Shown here: piece by piece, positions 20,760 through 30,168 of the stretch | Layout: each line of letters starts with the position of its first letter | How positions within the stretch are numbered: the first letter of the stretch is position 1 | From: Rhodoplanes serenus | GTDB taxonomy: Bacteria > Pseudomonadota > Alphaproteobacteria > Rhizobiales > Xanthobacteraceae | DNA length: 64,000 nt | Assembly: GCA_945861855.1 (NCBI GenBank) | Contig: CAMAWG010000002.1 | Location: 1-64,000, forward strand | Direction of reading: 5' to 3' | The notes under the pieces: generated by a model | What the model was told of the DNA's origin: nothing | The model's database searches: none | What the model saw: only the letters and a program-made list of their open reading frames with translations | Translations under genes and position numbers: made by a program

Positions 20760-22055
20760 CTAGCGCCTGCGTCCGCCGCCACCACCACCGCCACCGCCCG
20801 CGCGCGCGCCACCCCCGCCACCGCCGCCACTGACCTGGCGTGCACCGCCGCCACCCCCGCCACCGGCCTGGCGTGCCCCACCGCCGCCGCCACCGAGGCT
20901 GGCCCGCCCGCGCTCGCTTTGGGCGCGAGCATCGCGACCGCTGCCGGCATTTGAAAATGCGTTGTCGCGCCCGCCGCCGCCGGGCCGCGCGCCACCGCCG
21001 CGATTGCCGAGATTTTCGCGACCGCCGCCGCGATTGCCGGCGTTCGGCCGGTCCCCTCCGCCGCGGTTGCCGATTTCGCCTCGATTGCCGGCGCCCGGAC
21101 GATCGTTGCTGCCGGGGCGGAGCACCTGCTGGCCGTCACGACCGCGAAAATCGATGCGGTTCTGCGCATTGTCGCGAGCGTTGGTCCCCTTGCCGAATCT
21201 GTTCGCGACTTCGCTGTTGTTATAGCGAACGCCATGACGATGCTCGGCGTTGTGCTTCCAGTTGTTGGCGTTGATGTTGTTGATGTTGACGTTGCGGCTG
21301 ACGTTGATGTTGTTGCCGCCCCAGTTCACGCCGCCGCCCCAGATGTTGTTGTTGGCAGCCCAGGCTCCGACCGCGAAGCCTGCGCCGAACGCAAGGCCCG
21401 TGGCGATCGCGGCGCCCGCGATATAGCCGGGCGGCCGGAAGTAGTAAGGCGGATAGGCTGCGTAGGGCCACGCGCCATAGACGACGGCCGGGTTGTAATA
21501 GGGAACATAGATCGTGTTCGGCTCGGTCGGCTCGATCACGATCACTTGTTTGCTTTGCTCGGTCTTGACCGTGACCTTCTGCTCCTTGGTGCTCTGCAGC
21601 TTGTTCTGCGCCTGAGCCTTGGCGCGCAGCCGTTGCACGGCATCCATCACGTCCGCCTGTTGCGCCAGCACGGCATCGCCGAGCTTCTGCGTCCAGCTCA
21701 ACTGGGCGCTCATCATGCTCAGAACCGAAGGCGTCGCGGTGAGCGATTTCACGCTGTCGTCCCAGCTTTGCCGGTCGACGGCCGCCTTGAGCTGGGCGCC
21801 CTTGAGGTTCTTGTTCTCGTCGACCCATCGGCCCGCCTGGACGATTTCAAGCGGATAGGTCGAAGCCATCAAAATCTCTGCCAGGAGCGTATCGGGATAA
21901 AGCGCGATCGGCGCGACAAGCTGATCGATCTCCCCGGGCTTGAGGGCTTGCTGCGCCGAGACCGGCGCCGGTGCGGGCTGGCTCTGCGCAGCCGCGCCTT
22001 GCGAAAACACGATCAGCAGGCTCAGCGCCAGTAGTCTTGCGAACGGAATCCTCAT
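20760..22055 (-). CDS. DUF3300 family protein with Asn-rich and Gly/Arg-rich C-terminal region
   Basis: PGEIDQLVAPIALYPDTLLAEILMASTYPLEIVQAGRWVDENKNLKGAQLKAAVDRQSWDDSVKSLTATPSVLSMM...; C-terminus NRGGG/GGGGARAGGGG repeats. Start at MRIPFARL. Confidence 0.8.
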   Translation of the reverse strand: MRIPFARLLALSLLIVFSQGAAAQSQPAPAPVSAQQALKPGEIDQLVAPIALYPDTLLAEILMASTYPLEIVQAGRWVDENKNLKGAQLKAAVDRQSWDDSVKSLTATPSVLSMMSAQLSWTQKLGDAVLAQQADVMDAVQRLRAKAQAQNKLQSTKEQKVTVKTEQSKQVIVIEPTEPNTIYVPYYNPAVVYGAWPYAAYPPYYFRPPGYIAGAAIATGLAFGAGFAVGAWAANNNIWGGGVNWGGNNINVSRNVNINNINANNWKHNAEHRHGVRYNNSEVANRFGKGTNARDNAQNRIDFRGRDGQQVLRPGSNDRPGAGNRGEIGNRGGGDRPNAGNRGGGRENLGNRGGGARPGGGGRDNAFSNAGSGRDARAQSERGRASLGGGGGGARQAGGGGGGGARQVSGGGGGGGARAGGGGGGGGGRRR

Positions 22056-22290
22056 GACCGCCTCTCTTTGAAACGCCTCAGCGCCAGCCTGGGCGCCTTC
22101 ACTCAAGATTCTGGACATTCTCGCGCTCAGCAGACCGGCTCACAACCAGCAGCCTAAAACCCCGGAGACCCGTCATCTATTGTACCCAGGGCCAACAAGG
22201 CCGCCCGCGGAGCCCGATTTCACGGGGCATGACAATGCCGGTGGCGTGCGCTCTAATTGCGGATTGAAGTCCTTTGGGAAGGAGCCAAAC

Positions 22291-23325
22291 ATGCCGGTGC
22301 GATACGCGGTGCTGTCCGTCCTTGCTCTCGCGGGCGCAATAGCGGCCCCCAGCGCCTTCGCGCAGAATGCGCCGAACTGCCCGGCGATGCGCAAGATCAA
22401 CGTCGGCGTGTCGGTGGCGCCGCCGAACGTGGTGCACACCTCGCCCTATGTGGCGAAGGCGCTGGGCTTCTTCGCCAAGCGCTGCATCGACGCCAACATC
22501 GTGCAGTTCGAGGGCGGCCAGTCGCAGACCTCGGCGGTCGCCGCCGCGCAGGGCACCGCCATCGTCAGCGTCAGCGACGTCTCCATCGGCCGCGGCCTGA
22601 AGGTGCAGCAGATCTGGGGCCTCGCCCCACGCATGCCGCAGGCCTACATGGTGCAGGAGGGCATCACCAGCGCGGCGCAGCTCAAGGGCAAGCACCTGTC
22701 GGCGACCGGAGGCGGCGTCGGCGGCTTCAACTGGCGCATGGGCCGCGAGGTGCTCAAATCCGCCGGCATGACCGAGGCCGACGCGCAGTTCATCCCCTCG
22801 CCGACCGCTGGCCGCCTGCCGGGCCTGATCGCCAACCAGATCGACGGCGTCGCACTGCACCCGGAGGACGTGTTCCTCGCCAAGCAGCAGAAGCCATCGC
22901 TGAACAACCTCGTCCAGCTCGTCGAGCTGATGCCGCTCTACATGTTCAACGCCTACGGCGCCTCGACGGAGTGGATCGCGCGCGACCGCGCGCTTCTGCG
23001 CGACACCGTCGCGGCGATGATCGAGGCCAACCGCGCGATCTACCGCGAGAAGGACAAGGTCATTCCGATCATCATGGAAGCGACCACGAAGCCCAGGGAG
23101 GCGGTCGAATTCGCCTGGAAGGACGAAACCGACAACTGCGTGTGGTCGGTGAACACCGGCTTCGACGAGAAGCGCACGCAGTGGTCGATCGACAACAGCG
23201 TTTCGAACGGCGACATCGCGGCGGACAAGAAGCCGTCGGTGGAGCAGGTGGCAAACATCAAGCTCGCCGAAGAGGCGCTGGCGCTGGCCGGCGGGCGGGT
23301 CACGATTGGCAAGTGCACGGAGTAG
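22291..23325 (+). CDS. ABC transporter substrate-binding protein (NitT/TauT-like)
   Basis: Signal peptide MPVRYAVLSVLALAGAIAAPSAFAQ; INVGVSVAPPNVVHTSPYVAKALGFFAKRCIDANIVQFEGGQSQTSAVAAAQGTAIVSV. Confidence 0.82.
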   Translation: MPVRYAVLSVLALAGAIAAPSAFAQNAPNCPAMRKINVGVSVAPPNVVHTSPYVAKALGFFAKRCIDANIVQFEGGQSQTSAVAAAQGTAIVSVSDVSIGRGLKVQQIWGLAPRMPQAYMVQEGITSAAQLKGKHLSATGGGVGGFNWRMGREVLKSAGMTEADAQFIPSPTAGRLPGLIANQIDGVALHPEDVFLAKQQKPSLNNLVQLVELMPLYMFNAYGASTEWIARDRALLRDTVAAMIEANRAIYREKDKVIPIIMEATTKPREAVEFAWKDETDNCVWSVNTGFDEKRTQWSIDNSVSNGDIAADKKPSVEQVANIKLAEEALALAGGRVTIGKCTE

Positions 23326-23336
23326 TTTACGAAACT

Positions 23337-23413
23337 GTGTCCCAAAATCTGAATTCGTAACGGTCCCGGGTCTGCAGCGCATCGCTTCGTGCTGCGCCGC
23401 GCCCGGGACACAA
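23337..23413. repeat. Family B palindromic repeat, copy 2
   Basis: gtgtcccaaaatctgaattcgtaacggtcccgggtctgcagcgcatcgcttcgtgctgcgccgcgcccgggacac, resembling 4985-5112. Confidence 0.75.
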
Positions 23414-23428
23414 ACCGCGAGACACAAT

Positions 23429-24733
23429 ATGAACGAACAGCCCCGCCGCCCGCTCGGTCCGCAGCCGTGGGACGTCGTCCGCACCAAGCTCGACCAGTCG
23501 CTGCCGTTCGCCAACATGCGCGACACGCCGTACTACCGCGACTGCGTATGGGAGCAGTTCTCGGCGGGCGAATACAAACGCCGCTATGCGGCGCTTCGCG
23601 ACAAGATGCGCGAGCACAAGCTCGACGCCGTCGTGGTGCCCGGCGGGCCCAGCCACTGGAGCTTCGGCGCCGGCATGACCTGGCTGACCGGTCATTGGGA
23701 GTGGCACGCGCTGTGCTGCTACGTGCTGGTGCCGCTCGATGGCGAGCCGACCATGATCTACTCGATGGGCGGCACGCACGCGGAAGCGGTCCGCCGCCAC
23801 GTCGAGGTGGCGGTGCAGGACGTGCGCCACAGCCGCAACGGCCAGTACGCGCAGGTGATGGTCGAGCGGCTGCGCGAGCTGAAGCTGGAGAAGGGCCGCA
23901 TCGGCCTGATGGAGATCGACCCGCGCCACGGCGACTACCTGCCGGTCAACCAGTACAACACCTTGCGCAAGGAATTGCCCGACGCCGAGCTCGTGTTCAC
24001 CAAGCAATTCCTGCACGACCTCGTGGTGATCCACAGCAAGGAAGAACTCGACTGCGTGCGCAAGGCGGGCGTTCTCTGCCAGCGCGCGATGGAGGCGATG
24101 GTGGCGCGGGCAAAGCCCGGCGTGAAGGAATACGAGCTGAAGGCCGCGGCGGCCGCGGCCATCATGGATGGCGGAGGCGACATCGACTTCCTGATCATCG
24201 GCTCGACACCGATGAACAATCCGGCGCTCATCTTCGGCAACCCGCGCCCATCCGGCCGGGTGCTGAAGAAGGGCGACATGGTCAACATGGAGTTGGCCGC
24301 GGGCTATCGCGGCTACACCGCCCAGATCGGCTCGCCGATTACATTGGGACCTCCCACCGACATGGTCAGAAAATTCTGGGAGGAGATCACTCTGCCCGGC
24401 TACAAGAAAATCGTCGCCGAGATGCTGCCCGGCAAGAACGCCGCGGCGATGCAGGAGGCGAGCCGCTTCTTCCGCGACAGAGGCGTGCAGTCGCGCCCGA
24501 CGCAGTGCCACGGCATCGACATCGTCACCGACAACCCGCACATCACGTCGGACCACATCGGCGGCATCGAGAGCGACATGATCCTCAAGCCCGGCATGAT
24601 CATCATGGCCGAGCCGAACCCGATCACCGCCGACGGCATGTTCGGGATTTTCCTCGGGCACACGTACATCATCACCGACAGCGGCCACGAGATCGTGGAC
24701 GAATTTCCATTCGAGATCGCGGTGGCGGGGTAG
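23429..24733 (+). CDS. M24 family metallopeptidase (Xaa-Pro aminopeptidase/creatinase-like)
   Basis: RYAALRDKMREHKLDAVVVPGG...IHSKEELDCVRKAGVLCQRAMEAMVARAKPGVKEYELKAAAAAAIMDGGGDIDF...GIDIVTDNPHITSDHIGGIESDMILKPGMIIMAEPNPI. Confidence 0.87.
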   Translation: MNEQPRRPLGPQPWDVVRTKLDQSLPFANMRDTPYYRDCVWEQFSAGEYKRRYAALRDKMREHKLDAVVVPGGPSHWSFGAGMTWLTGHWEWHALCCYVLVPLDGEPTMIYSMGGTHAEAVRRHVEVAVQDVRHSRNGQYAQVMVERLRELKLEKGRIGLMEIDPRHGDYLPVNQYNTLRKELPDAELVFTKQFLHDLVVIHSKEELDCVRKAGVLCQRAMEAMVARAKPGVKEYELKAAAAAAIMDGGGDIDFLIIGSTPMNNPALIFGNPRPSGRVLKKGDMVNMELAAGYRGYTAQIGSPITLGPPTDMVRKFWEEITLPGYKKIVAEMLPGKNAAAMQEASRFFRDRGVQSRPTQCHGIDIVTDNPHITSDHIGGIESDMILKPGMIIMAEPNPITADGMFGIFLGHTYIITDSGHEIVDEFPFEIAVAG

Positions 24734-24794
24734 CAGCTCCGCCTCGCTCGGCTGCATTAACCTCTCATTAAGCCTTTGCGGGCCTCTATGGCCC

Positions 24795-26165
24795 ATGGCC
24801 CTGACCGACGCCGAACACCGTGCCGCGCCAGTCCCGCGTTGGCGTCTGCCCGCGCGCCTTCGCCGCCTACTTTCGGGCGAGCACGGCTCGATGCGGCGCA
24901 TGGCCGGAACGGCGTTCATCATCCGGGTGGCGAGCGCGGCCGTCGTCTTTGTCTCGCAGATCCTGCTCGCCCGCTGGATGGGCAGCTTCGAATACGGCAC
25001 CTACGTCTATGTGTGGACGTGGCTCCTTCTCGCCGGCGACATCGTCCACCTCGGCCTGCCGCTGACCGCGCAGCGCTACATTCCCGAATACACCCAGCGC
25101 GGCGCGTTCGATCGCCTGCGCGGCTATCTGATCGGCAGCCGCTGGCTCACGTTCGGGCTCGGCACCGCCGCCGCCATCATCGGCGCGGCGATCGTGCACA
25201 GCATCGAAGGCTCGCTCGACCGGCAGGTCGTGATGCCGCTCTATCTCGCCTGCGTGGCGCTGCCGTTCTACGTCTTCTCGTTCATGCTCGATGGCGTCTC
25301 GCGCTCCTATGACTGGATCGGACTGGCGCTGCTGCCGCATTCGCTGCTCCGGCCGATCCTCATTCTCGCGCTGATCGCCGGCGTCCACGCCGCGGGCTTC
25401 CCGCTCGACGCGACCACGACCATGCTGGCGACCGCCATCGCGGTCTGGAGCACGGCGCTGGGCCAGCTTCTCGTGCTCAACGGACGGATCGCCAGGACCG
25501 TCCCGCCGGGCGCGCGGTCCTACGACATCAAGGGCTGGTTTTCGACCTCGCTGCCGATGATCGCGGTGTGGGGCATCTATACCGCGCTCACCACCACCGA
25601 CGTGCTGGTGCTCCAGCAGTTCCGGCCCTCCGACGAGGTCGCGCACTACTACGCCGCGTCGAAGACGCTTACGCTCGTCACCTTCGTCTATTTCGCGGTG
25701 GCGGCGTCGGCCGCCCACCGCTTCGCCGCCTATCATGTCGCCGGCGACCGGGATGGCCTCGAAAACTTCGCCGCCGTCACCATCCGCTGGATCTTCTGGC
25801 CGTCGCTCGCGGCGATGCTCTTAATCCTCGCGCTCGGCAAGCCGATGCTGTGGCTGTTCGGGCCGGGCTTCGTCGAAGCCTATCCGGTGATGTTCGTGCT
25901 GGCGGTCGGGCTGATGGCGCGCGCCGCGGTCGGGCCGGCGGAGCGCCTTCTCACCATGGTCGGTCAGCAGCGGGTCTGCGCGCTCGCCTATGCAGGCGCC
26001 TTCGCCGTCAACCTGACGGGATGCGTGGTGCTGGCCAAGCCCTACGGCGGCATGGGCGTCGCCATCGCCACGTCGGCCGCCTTCGTGGTGGAATCGGCGC
26101 TGCTGTTCCTGATCGCCCGGCACAGGCTCGGCCTGCACCTGTTCGTCTGGAAACGCAAAAGCTAG
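24795..26165 (+). CDS. Oligosaccharide flippase / polysaccharide biosynthesis membrane protein
   Basis: Multiple hydrophobic helices; AGTAFIIRVASAAVVFVSQILLARWMGSFEYGTYVYVWTWLLLAGDIVHLGLPLTAQRYIPEYTQRG. Confidence 0.85.
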   Translation: MALTDAEHRAAPVPRWRLPARLRRLLSGEHGSMRRMAGTAFIIRVASAAVVFVSQILLARWMGSFEYGTYVYVWTWLLLAGDIVHLGLPLTAQRYIPEYTQRGAFDRLRGYLIGSRWLTFGLGTAAAIIGAAIVHSIEGSLDRQVVMPLYLACVALPFYVFSFMLDGVSRSYDWIGLALLPHSLLRPILILALIAGVHAAGFPLDATTTMLATAIAVWSTALGQLLVLNGRIARTVPPGARSYDIKGWFSTSLPMIAVWGIYTALTTTDVLVLQQFRPSDEVAHYYAASKTLTLVTFVYFAVAASAAHRFAAYHVAGDRDGLENFAAVTIRWIFWPSLAAMLLILALGKPMLWLFGPGFVEAYPVMFVLAVGLMARAAVGPAERLLTMVGQQRVCALAYAGAFAVNLTGCVVLAKPYGGMGVAIATSAAFVVESALLFLIARHRLGLHLFVWKRKS

Positions 26166-27448
26166 CTCCGCAACCGCTTCATCATCGGGCCGATGAAGGC
26201 GCGCAGCTTGTAGGTCGCGTTCCACAGCATCGGCGTCTGCTTGATCCAGCGCTTGAGCCGGCCCACCGTGTAGAACCGCAGCGCCACCGGCCATCCGCGC
26301 AGCGTAGCCGGCGCGACGTGGTCGTACAGCGTAATCTGGGTGTCGCACCATTCCTGCTTGTAGCGCTCGTCGCCGATCGTGAAATCGAAAGCGGTGCAGC
26401 CGCGTTCGATGGCGGTGCGCATCAGGTCGTGCATGTGGGCGGCGCCCGGCCCGAACTTGGACAGTTCGCCGCCGTCGTAGCTCGCCAGCAGATGGTAATA
26501 GCGCCCGCGAACGATCAATCCGAGGTTCGCCGCGGCCGTCTGCGCGCCGACATCGAGCCGGCTGACGTGGACGAACCCGCGCTGAACCGCCAACGCCTGG
26601 TAGAATTCGCGGTGCCCCGGCAGCGCAAAAATGTCGGCCACGCCCATCGCGGCAAACGATTTCGACTTCTGCTCCATCAGGGTGTCGAGCGTAGCGGCGA
26701 GATCGGCGTCCCGCTCCGGGCTGACGAACCGGACCTCGCCGATTTCGCCGAGCTTCTTGCGCTTGGTGCGGTCGCGCCGTCGCGTCGCCGAGGAACGCTT
26801 GCCCGTGTAGAACGTCTCCCAGTCCCCGCTCAGGCGCGTGCAATAGGCCCCGTTGGGATTGCGCATGACGCCGAGCCCCATGAACGGGTTCCCCTGCGCG
26901 CCGACCGTGTCCTGCATCTTGTCGAAGGAAACGGCGTCGAATCGCAACCGCGGATGGCCTTGCAGGCGCGCAACGATCTCGCGCCACACCTGTTTGAACC
27001 GCGCCGCATCGAAGCGCCGGCCGAAATCCGGCGCCAGCAGCGGGCCGTTGTAGTCGCAAAGATCGGTGCCGAGCCACGTCAGCCGGCGCGCGAAGCCGCC
27101 GCTCTCGATGGCAAGCGGCAGCAGGAACAGCAATCGCCCCTGGCTGTCGCGGCCCGTGACGATCGCCGGCGCGACATGGTTGAGGCTGCCGATGTACTTC
27201 TGCCAGGTCGAGAGCCAATCGAAGCTCTGGAAGACGGTGCCGTCGGCGGTCTGCTCGAACGCGCGCCAGTCCTGCTCGACCGTGGCGAGATCCTCGTGCA
27301 CCGCGAGGCGAACGTCGCCCTGCGCAGCAGCGGACGAGCGCCGTGTCTCGACCGGGGCGTCCTCACCGAGACCGGCCTGCGCGTCGAAGGCTGCTTGCGT
27401 CGCCTGAGGCATGTACGCTTGAGACATGTACGCTTGAGGCATGGCCAC
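26162..27448 (-). CDS. GNAT/FemAB-like N-acetyltransferase (CelD/BioF2-like)
   Basis: EDLATVEQDWRAFEQTADGTVFQSFDWLSTWQKYIG...TRRRDRTKRKKLGEIGEVRFV...YYHLLASYDGGELSKFGPGAAHMHDLMRTAIERGCTAFDFTIGDERYKQEW. Confidence 0.82.
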   Translation of the reverse strand: MAMPQAYMSQAYMPQATQAAFDAQAGLGEDAPVETRRSSAAAQGDVRLAVHEDLATVEQDWRAFEQTADGTVFQSFDWLSTWQKYIGSLNHVAPAIVTGRDSQGRLLFLLPLAIESGGFARRLTWLGTDLCDYNGPLLAPDFGRRFDAARFKQVWREIVARLQGHPRLRFDAVSFDKMQDTVGAQGNPFMGLGVMRNPNGAYCTRLSGDWETFYTGKRSSATRRRDRTKRKKLGEIGEVRFVSPERDADLAATLDTLMEQKSKSFAAMGVADIFALPGHREFYQALAVQRGFVHVSRLDVGAQTAAANLGLIVRGRYYHLLASYDGGELSKFGPGAAHMHDLMRTAIERGCTAFDFTIGDERYKQEWCDTQITLYDHVAPATLRGWPVALRFYTVGRLKRWIKQTPMLWNATYKLRAFIGPMMKRLRS

Positions 27449-27697
27449 CCGTCATTCCCAATTGTGTGGCCAGCAAACTACCCGGCAGACCGCGACGGAA
27501 CGGTTTAGCGGCGGCGGCGAACCGGAAAACTTGGCGATTGGCGTGGACGAAGCGTTAACGCAATCGCATGGAGTCGAACGCTCACCCCGGTACAGCGCGC
27601 AATGGAAGCGATTAACCATAACCCCCCCGGCCAAATCGGGAAATCGCCAGCAATCGGCGTAACCCCTTGTGAAGCGGTGCCGTCGTAAAACGGCAGC

Positions 27698-28945
27698 ATG
27701 AGCGACGTCCGCGCCTATCGTTTGGGTGACATTCCAGCTCCGGCCACTGCGAACGCCGTTTCGGCGGCGCGGCGCGCCGAGCCGGCCGTCGCCGTCGAGA
27801 TTGCCGGCGCCGCGCGGCTTGCGGACGTGCAGGTGGCCTGGACCGACCTGCTGGCGCGCGCGGATGCGCCGAACGTGTTCATGGACCCCGCGCTGGTGCG
27901 CGTCGCGGCGCAGACCGATCCGGATGCCGGTCACCGGGCGCTGCTGGCGTGGAAGCCGCTCGGCGGCCAGCGGCAGCTTGTCGGCGTCTGGGCCTTCGCC
28001 GCCGGTCACGCACGCCGTTCCGTGCTGCCGATTCGCGTGCTGAGCGCTCCGTCGCACATCCACGGCCATCTCTCGACGCCGGTGATCGACCGCGATTGCC
28101 TCGACGAAACCCTCGACGCGATGCTCGATTGCATCGCCGCCGACCCGCAATTGCCGAAAGTCGTCGCACTCGACATGATCGGCCGGGACAGACCCACCTA
28201 CGACGCGCTGATGCGGGTGCTGGCCCGGCGCGGCAGCGCCCCTTGCGTTTTCGGACAGTCCCAGCGGCCGAAGCTTGAGTCCAAACTCGACGGCAAGCCC
28301 TATCTGGAAAAGTCCGTCTCCGGCTCCACCCGCAAGAAGCTTCGCCAGCACCGCCGCAGACTGTCGGAAAGCGGCGCGCTGACCTTCGTGATTGCCGCCG
28401 AGCCGCAAGCCGTCCACGCGGCGCTGGAGCAATTCCTGACGATGGAAGCGTCGGGATGGAAGGGCCGGCAGGGAACCGCGCTGCTCAGCGAGCCGGCCCA
28501 CGCGGCGTTCATGCGCGGCGCGGTCGGCGGGCTGGCCGAGCAAGGATGCGCCTCGATCCATTCGCTTTATCTCGACGCCAGGCCGGTGAGCATGCAGATC
28601 GTCGCGCGTTCCGGCGCCGTGGCTTTCACCTGGAAGACCGCCTACGACGAGGCGTTCCACGATTTTTCGCCGGGCGCGCTACTGCTCGAGGACTACACCA
28701 CGGCCTTCCTGGCGGACAGGAGCATCGCCTTCGTCGACTCCTGCTCGTTCGACGACTCGGGCTTCATGTCGGCCTGGACCGAGCGCCAACCGATCGCCGA
28801 TCTGTGGTTCGACGCGCGGCGCGGCGGCTCGCTGACGTTCCGCGCCACCAGCGGCCTTCAGAAGACCTACCGCGACCTGCGCGCCGCGGCGAAGCGCGCC
28901 TATCTCGCGTGGCGTCTCGCCTTGCGCAAATCGCGGAAGCGATAG
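27698..28945 (+). CDS. GNAT/FemAB-like N-acetyltransferase (CelD-like)
   Basis: SGSTRKKLRQHRRRLSESGALTFVIAAEPQAVHAALEQFLTMEASGWKGRQGTALLSEPAHAAFMRGAVGGLAEQGCASIHSLYLDARPVSMQIVARSGAVAFTWKTAYDEAFHDFSPGALLLEDYT. Confidence 0.8.
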   Translation: MSDVRAYRLGDIPAPATANAVSAARRAEPAVAVEIAGAARLADVQVAWTDLLARADAPNVFMDPALVRVAAQTDPDAGHRALLAWKPLGGQRQLVGVWAFAAGHARRSVLPIRVLSAPSHIHGHLSTPVIDRDCLDETLDAMLDCIAADPQLPKVVALDMIGRDRPTYDALMRVLARRGSAPCVFGQSQRPKLESKLDGKPYLEKSVSGSTRKKLRQHRRRLSESGALTFVIAAEPQAVHAALEQFLTMEASGWKGRQGTALLSEPAHAAFMRGAVGGLAEQGCASIHSLYLDARPVSMQIVARSGAVAFTWKTAYDEAFHDFSPGALLLEDYTTAFLADRSIAFVDSCSFDDSGFMSAWTERQPIADLWFDARRGGSLTFRATSGLQKTYRDLRAAAKRAYLAWRLALRKSRKR

Positions 28946-28957
28946 CGGAGCAGCCTG

Positions 28958-30160
28958 ATGCGGCAAACGGACGTCGGGATCGTAGGCGGCGGCCTCGCCG
29001 GCTCGCTGACAGCGGCGATGCTCAGGCGCGCCGGCATCGACGCCGTGCTCGTGGACCCGCACCCGGTCTATCCGCCGGACTTCCGCTGCGAGAAGCTCGA
29101 CGCCGATCAACTGCAAACGCTGCGGCTGACCGGCCTCGACGCTGCGGTGATGCGCGCTTCCACGGCGGACCGAGAGTTCTGGATGGCGCGTTTCGGCCGC
29201 GTCGTCGACAAGCGGCCGGGCGACCAGCGCGGCATCCTCTACGACACGCTGGTCAACACCGTGCGCGCGCAGATTCCGGCCCGCACTCCGTTCCTTCATG
29301 CCAAGGTGACGGACATCTCGCCCGGGCCGGAGCGGCAGACGGTCAAGCTGTCGAACGGCGACGAGATCGCAGCCCGACTCGTCGTACTGGCGACCGGATT
29401 GAACATCGGCCTGCGCCACAAGCTCGGTTTGGAACGCGGGGTCATCAGCGCCGGCCACTCGATCTCGATCGGATTCGACGTGCAGCCGGCGGAGCGGCTG
29501 CCGTTCACGGCGCTGACCTATTTCGCCGAGCGGGCCGCGGACGGGATGGCCTACATCACGCTGTTCCCGATCGGCGCGACGCTGCGCGCCAACCTGTTCG
29601 GCTACCGTGACCTGCACGATCCCTGGCTCAGCGAATTCCGCCAGGCGCCGCGGGAGACGCTCTATGCGATGTGGCCGGGCCTGCGCCGGTTGCTGGGCGA
29701 ATTCACCGTGCCGGACTTCATCAAGATCCGCCCGGTCGATCTGTGTGTCACCAAGGGCCACCGCCAAAGCGGCGTCGTGCTCATCGGCGACGCCTTTTCG
29801 ACGTCCTGCCCCGCCGCGGGCAACGGCGCCCGCAAGGTTCTGGTCGACGTCGAGCGGCTCTGCAACGTCCATATCCCGCGCTGGCTCGCGACGCCCGGCA
29901 TGGACGAAGCGAAAATCGCCGCGTTCTACGACGACCCGGTCAAGCAGGCTTGCGACGCGCGCTCCGCCATGAAGGCCTTCGAGCTTCGCTCATTCTCGAT
30001 CGATCGCGCGCCGCGCTGGATGGCGATGCGCTGGGCCAAGTTCCTTTTTCACTGGGGCAAGGGGACACTCCGGCGCATCTTGGCGCCGCGGCCCCCGATC
30101 CACGAGGAAGCGGAAGGTGAAGCCCCGCGCCTCGTGCGAAGCACGTCCGCGCACGAGTAG
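28958..30160 (+). CDS. FAD-dependent oxidoreductase/monooxygenase
   Basis: TDVGIVGGGLAGSLTAAMLRRAGIDAVLVDPHPVYPPDFRCEKLD...GVVLIGDAFSTSCPAAGNGARKVLVDVERL. Confidence 0.85.
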   Translation: MRQTDVGIVGGGLAGSLTAAMLRRAGIDAVLVDPHPVYPPDFRCEKLDADQLQTLRLTGLDAAVMRASTADREFWMARFGRVVDKRPGDQRGILYDTLVNTVRAQIPARTPFLHAKVTDISPGPERQTVKLSNGDEIAARLVVLATGLNIGLRHKLGLERGVISAGHSISIGFDVQPAERLPFTALTYFAERAADGMAYITLFPIGATLRANLFGYRDLHDPWLSEFRQAPRETLYAMWPGLRRLLGEFTVPDFIKIRPVDLCVTKGHRQSGVVLIGDAFSTSCPAAGNGARKVLVDVERLCNVHIPRWLATPGMDEAKIAAFYDDPVKQACDARSAMKAFELRSFSIDRAPRWMAMRWAKFLFHWGKGTLRRILAPRPPIHEEAEGEAPRLVRSTSAHE

Positions 30161-30168
30161 CGCCGTCG

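Noticed and set aside
20760-21130. Gly-codon-rich tract as a coding ORF on the plus strand (20840-21274)
   Set aside because: Complement of the DUF3300 tail giving an Arg/His-rich nonsense frame; the minus-strand ORF has the signal peptide and domain.
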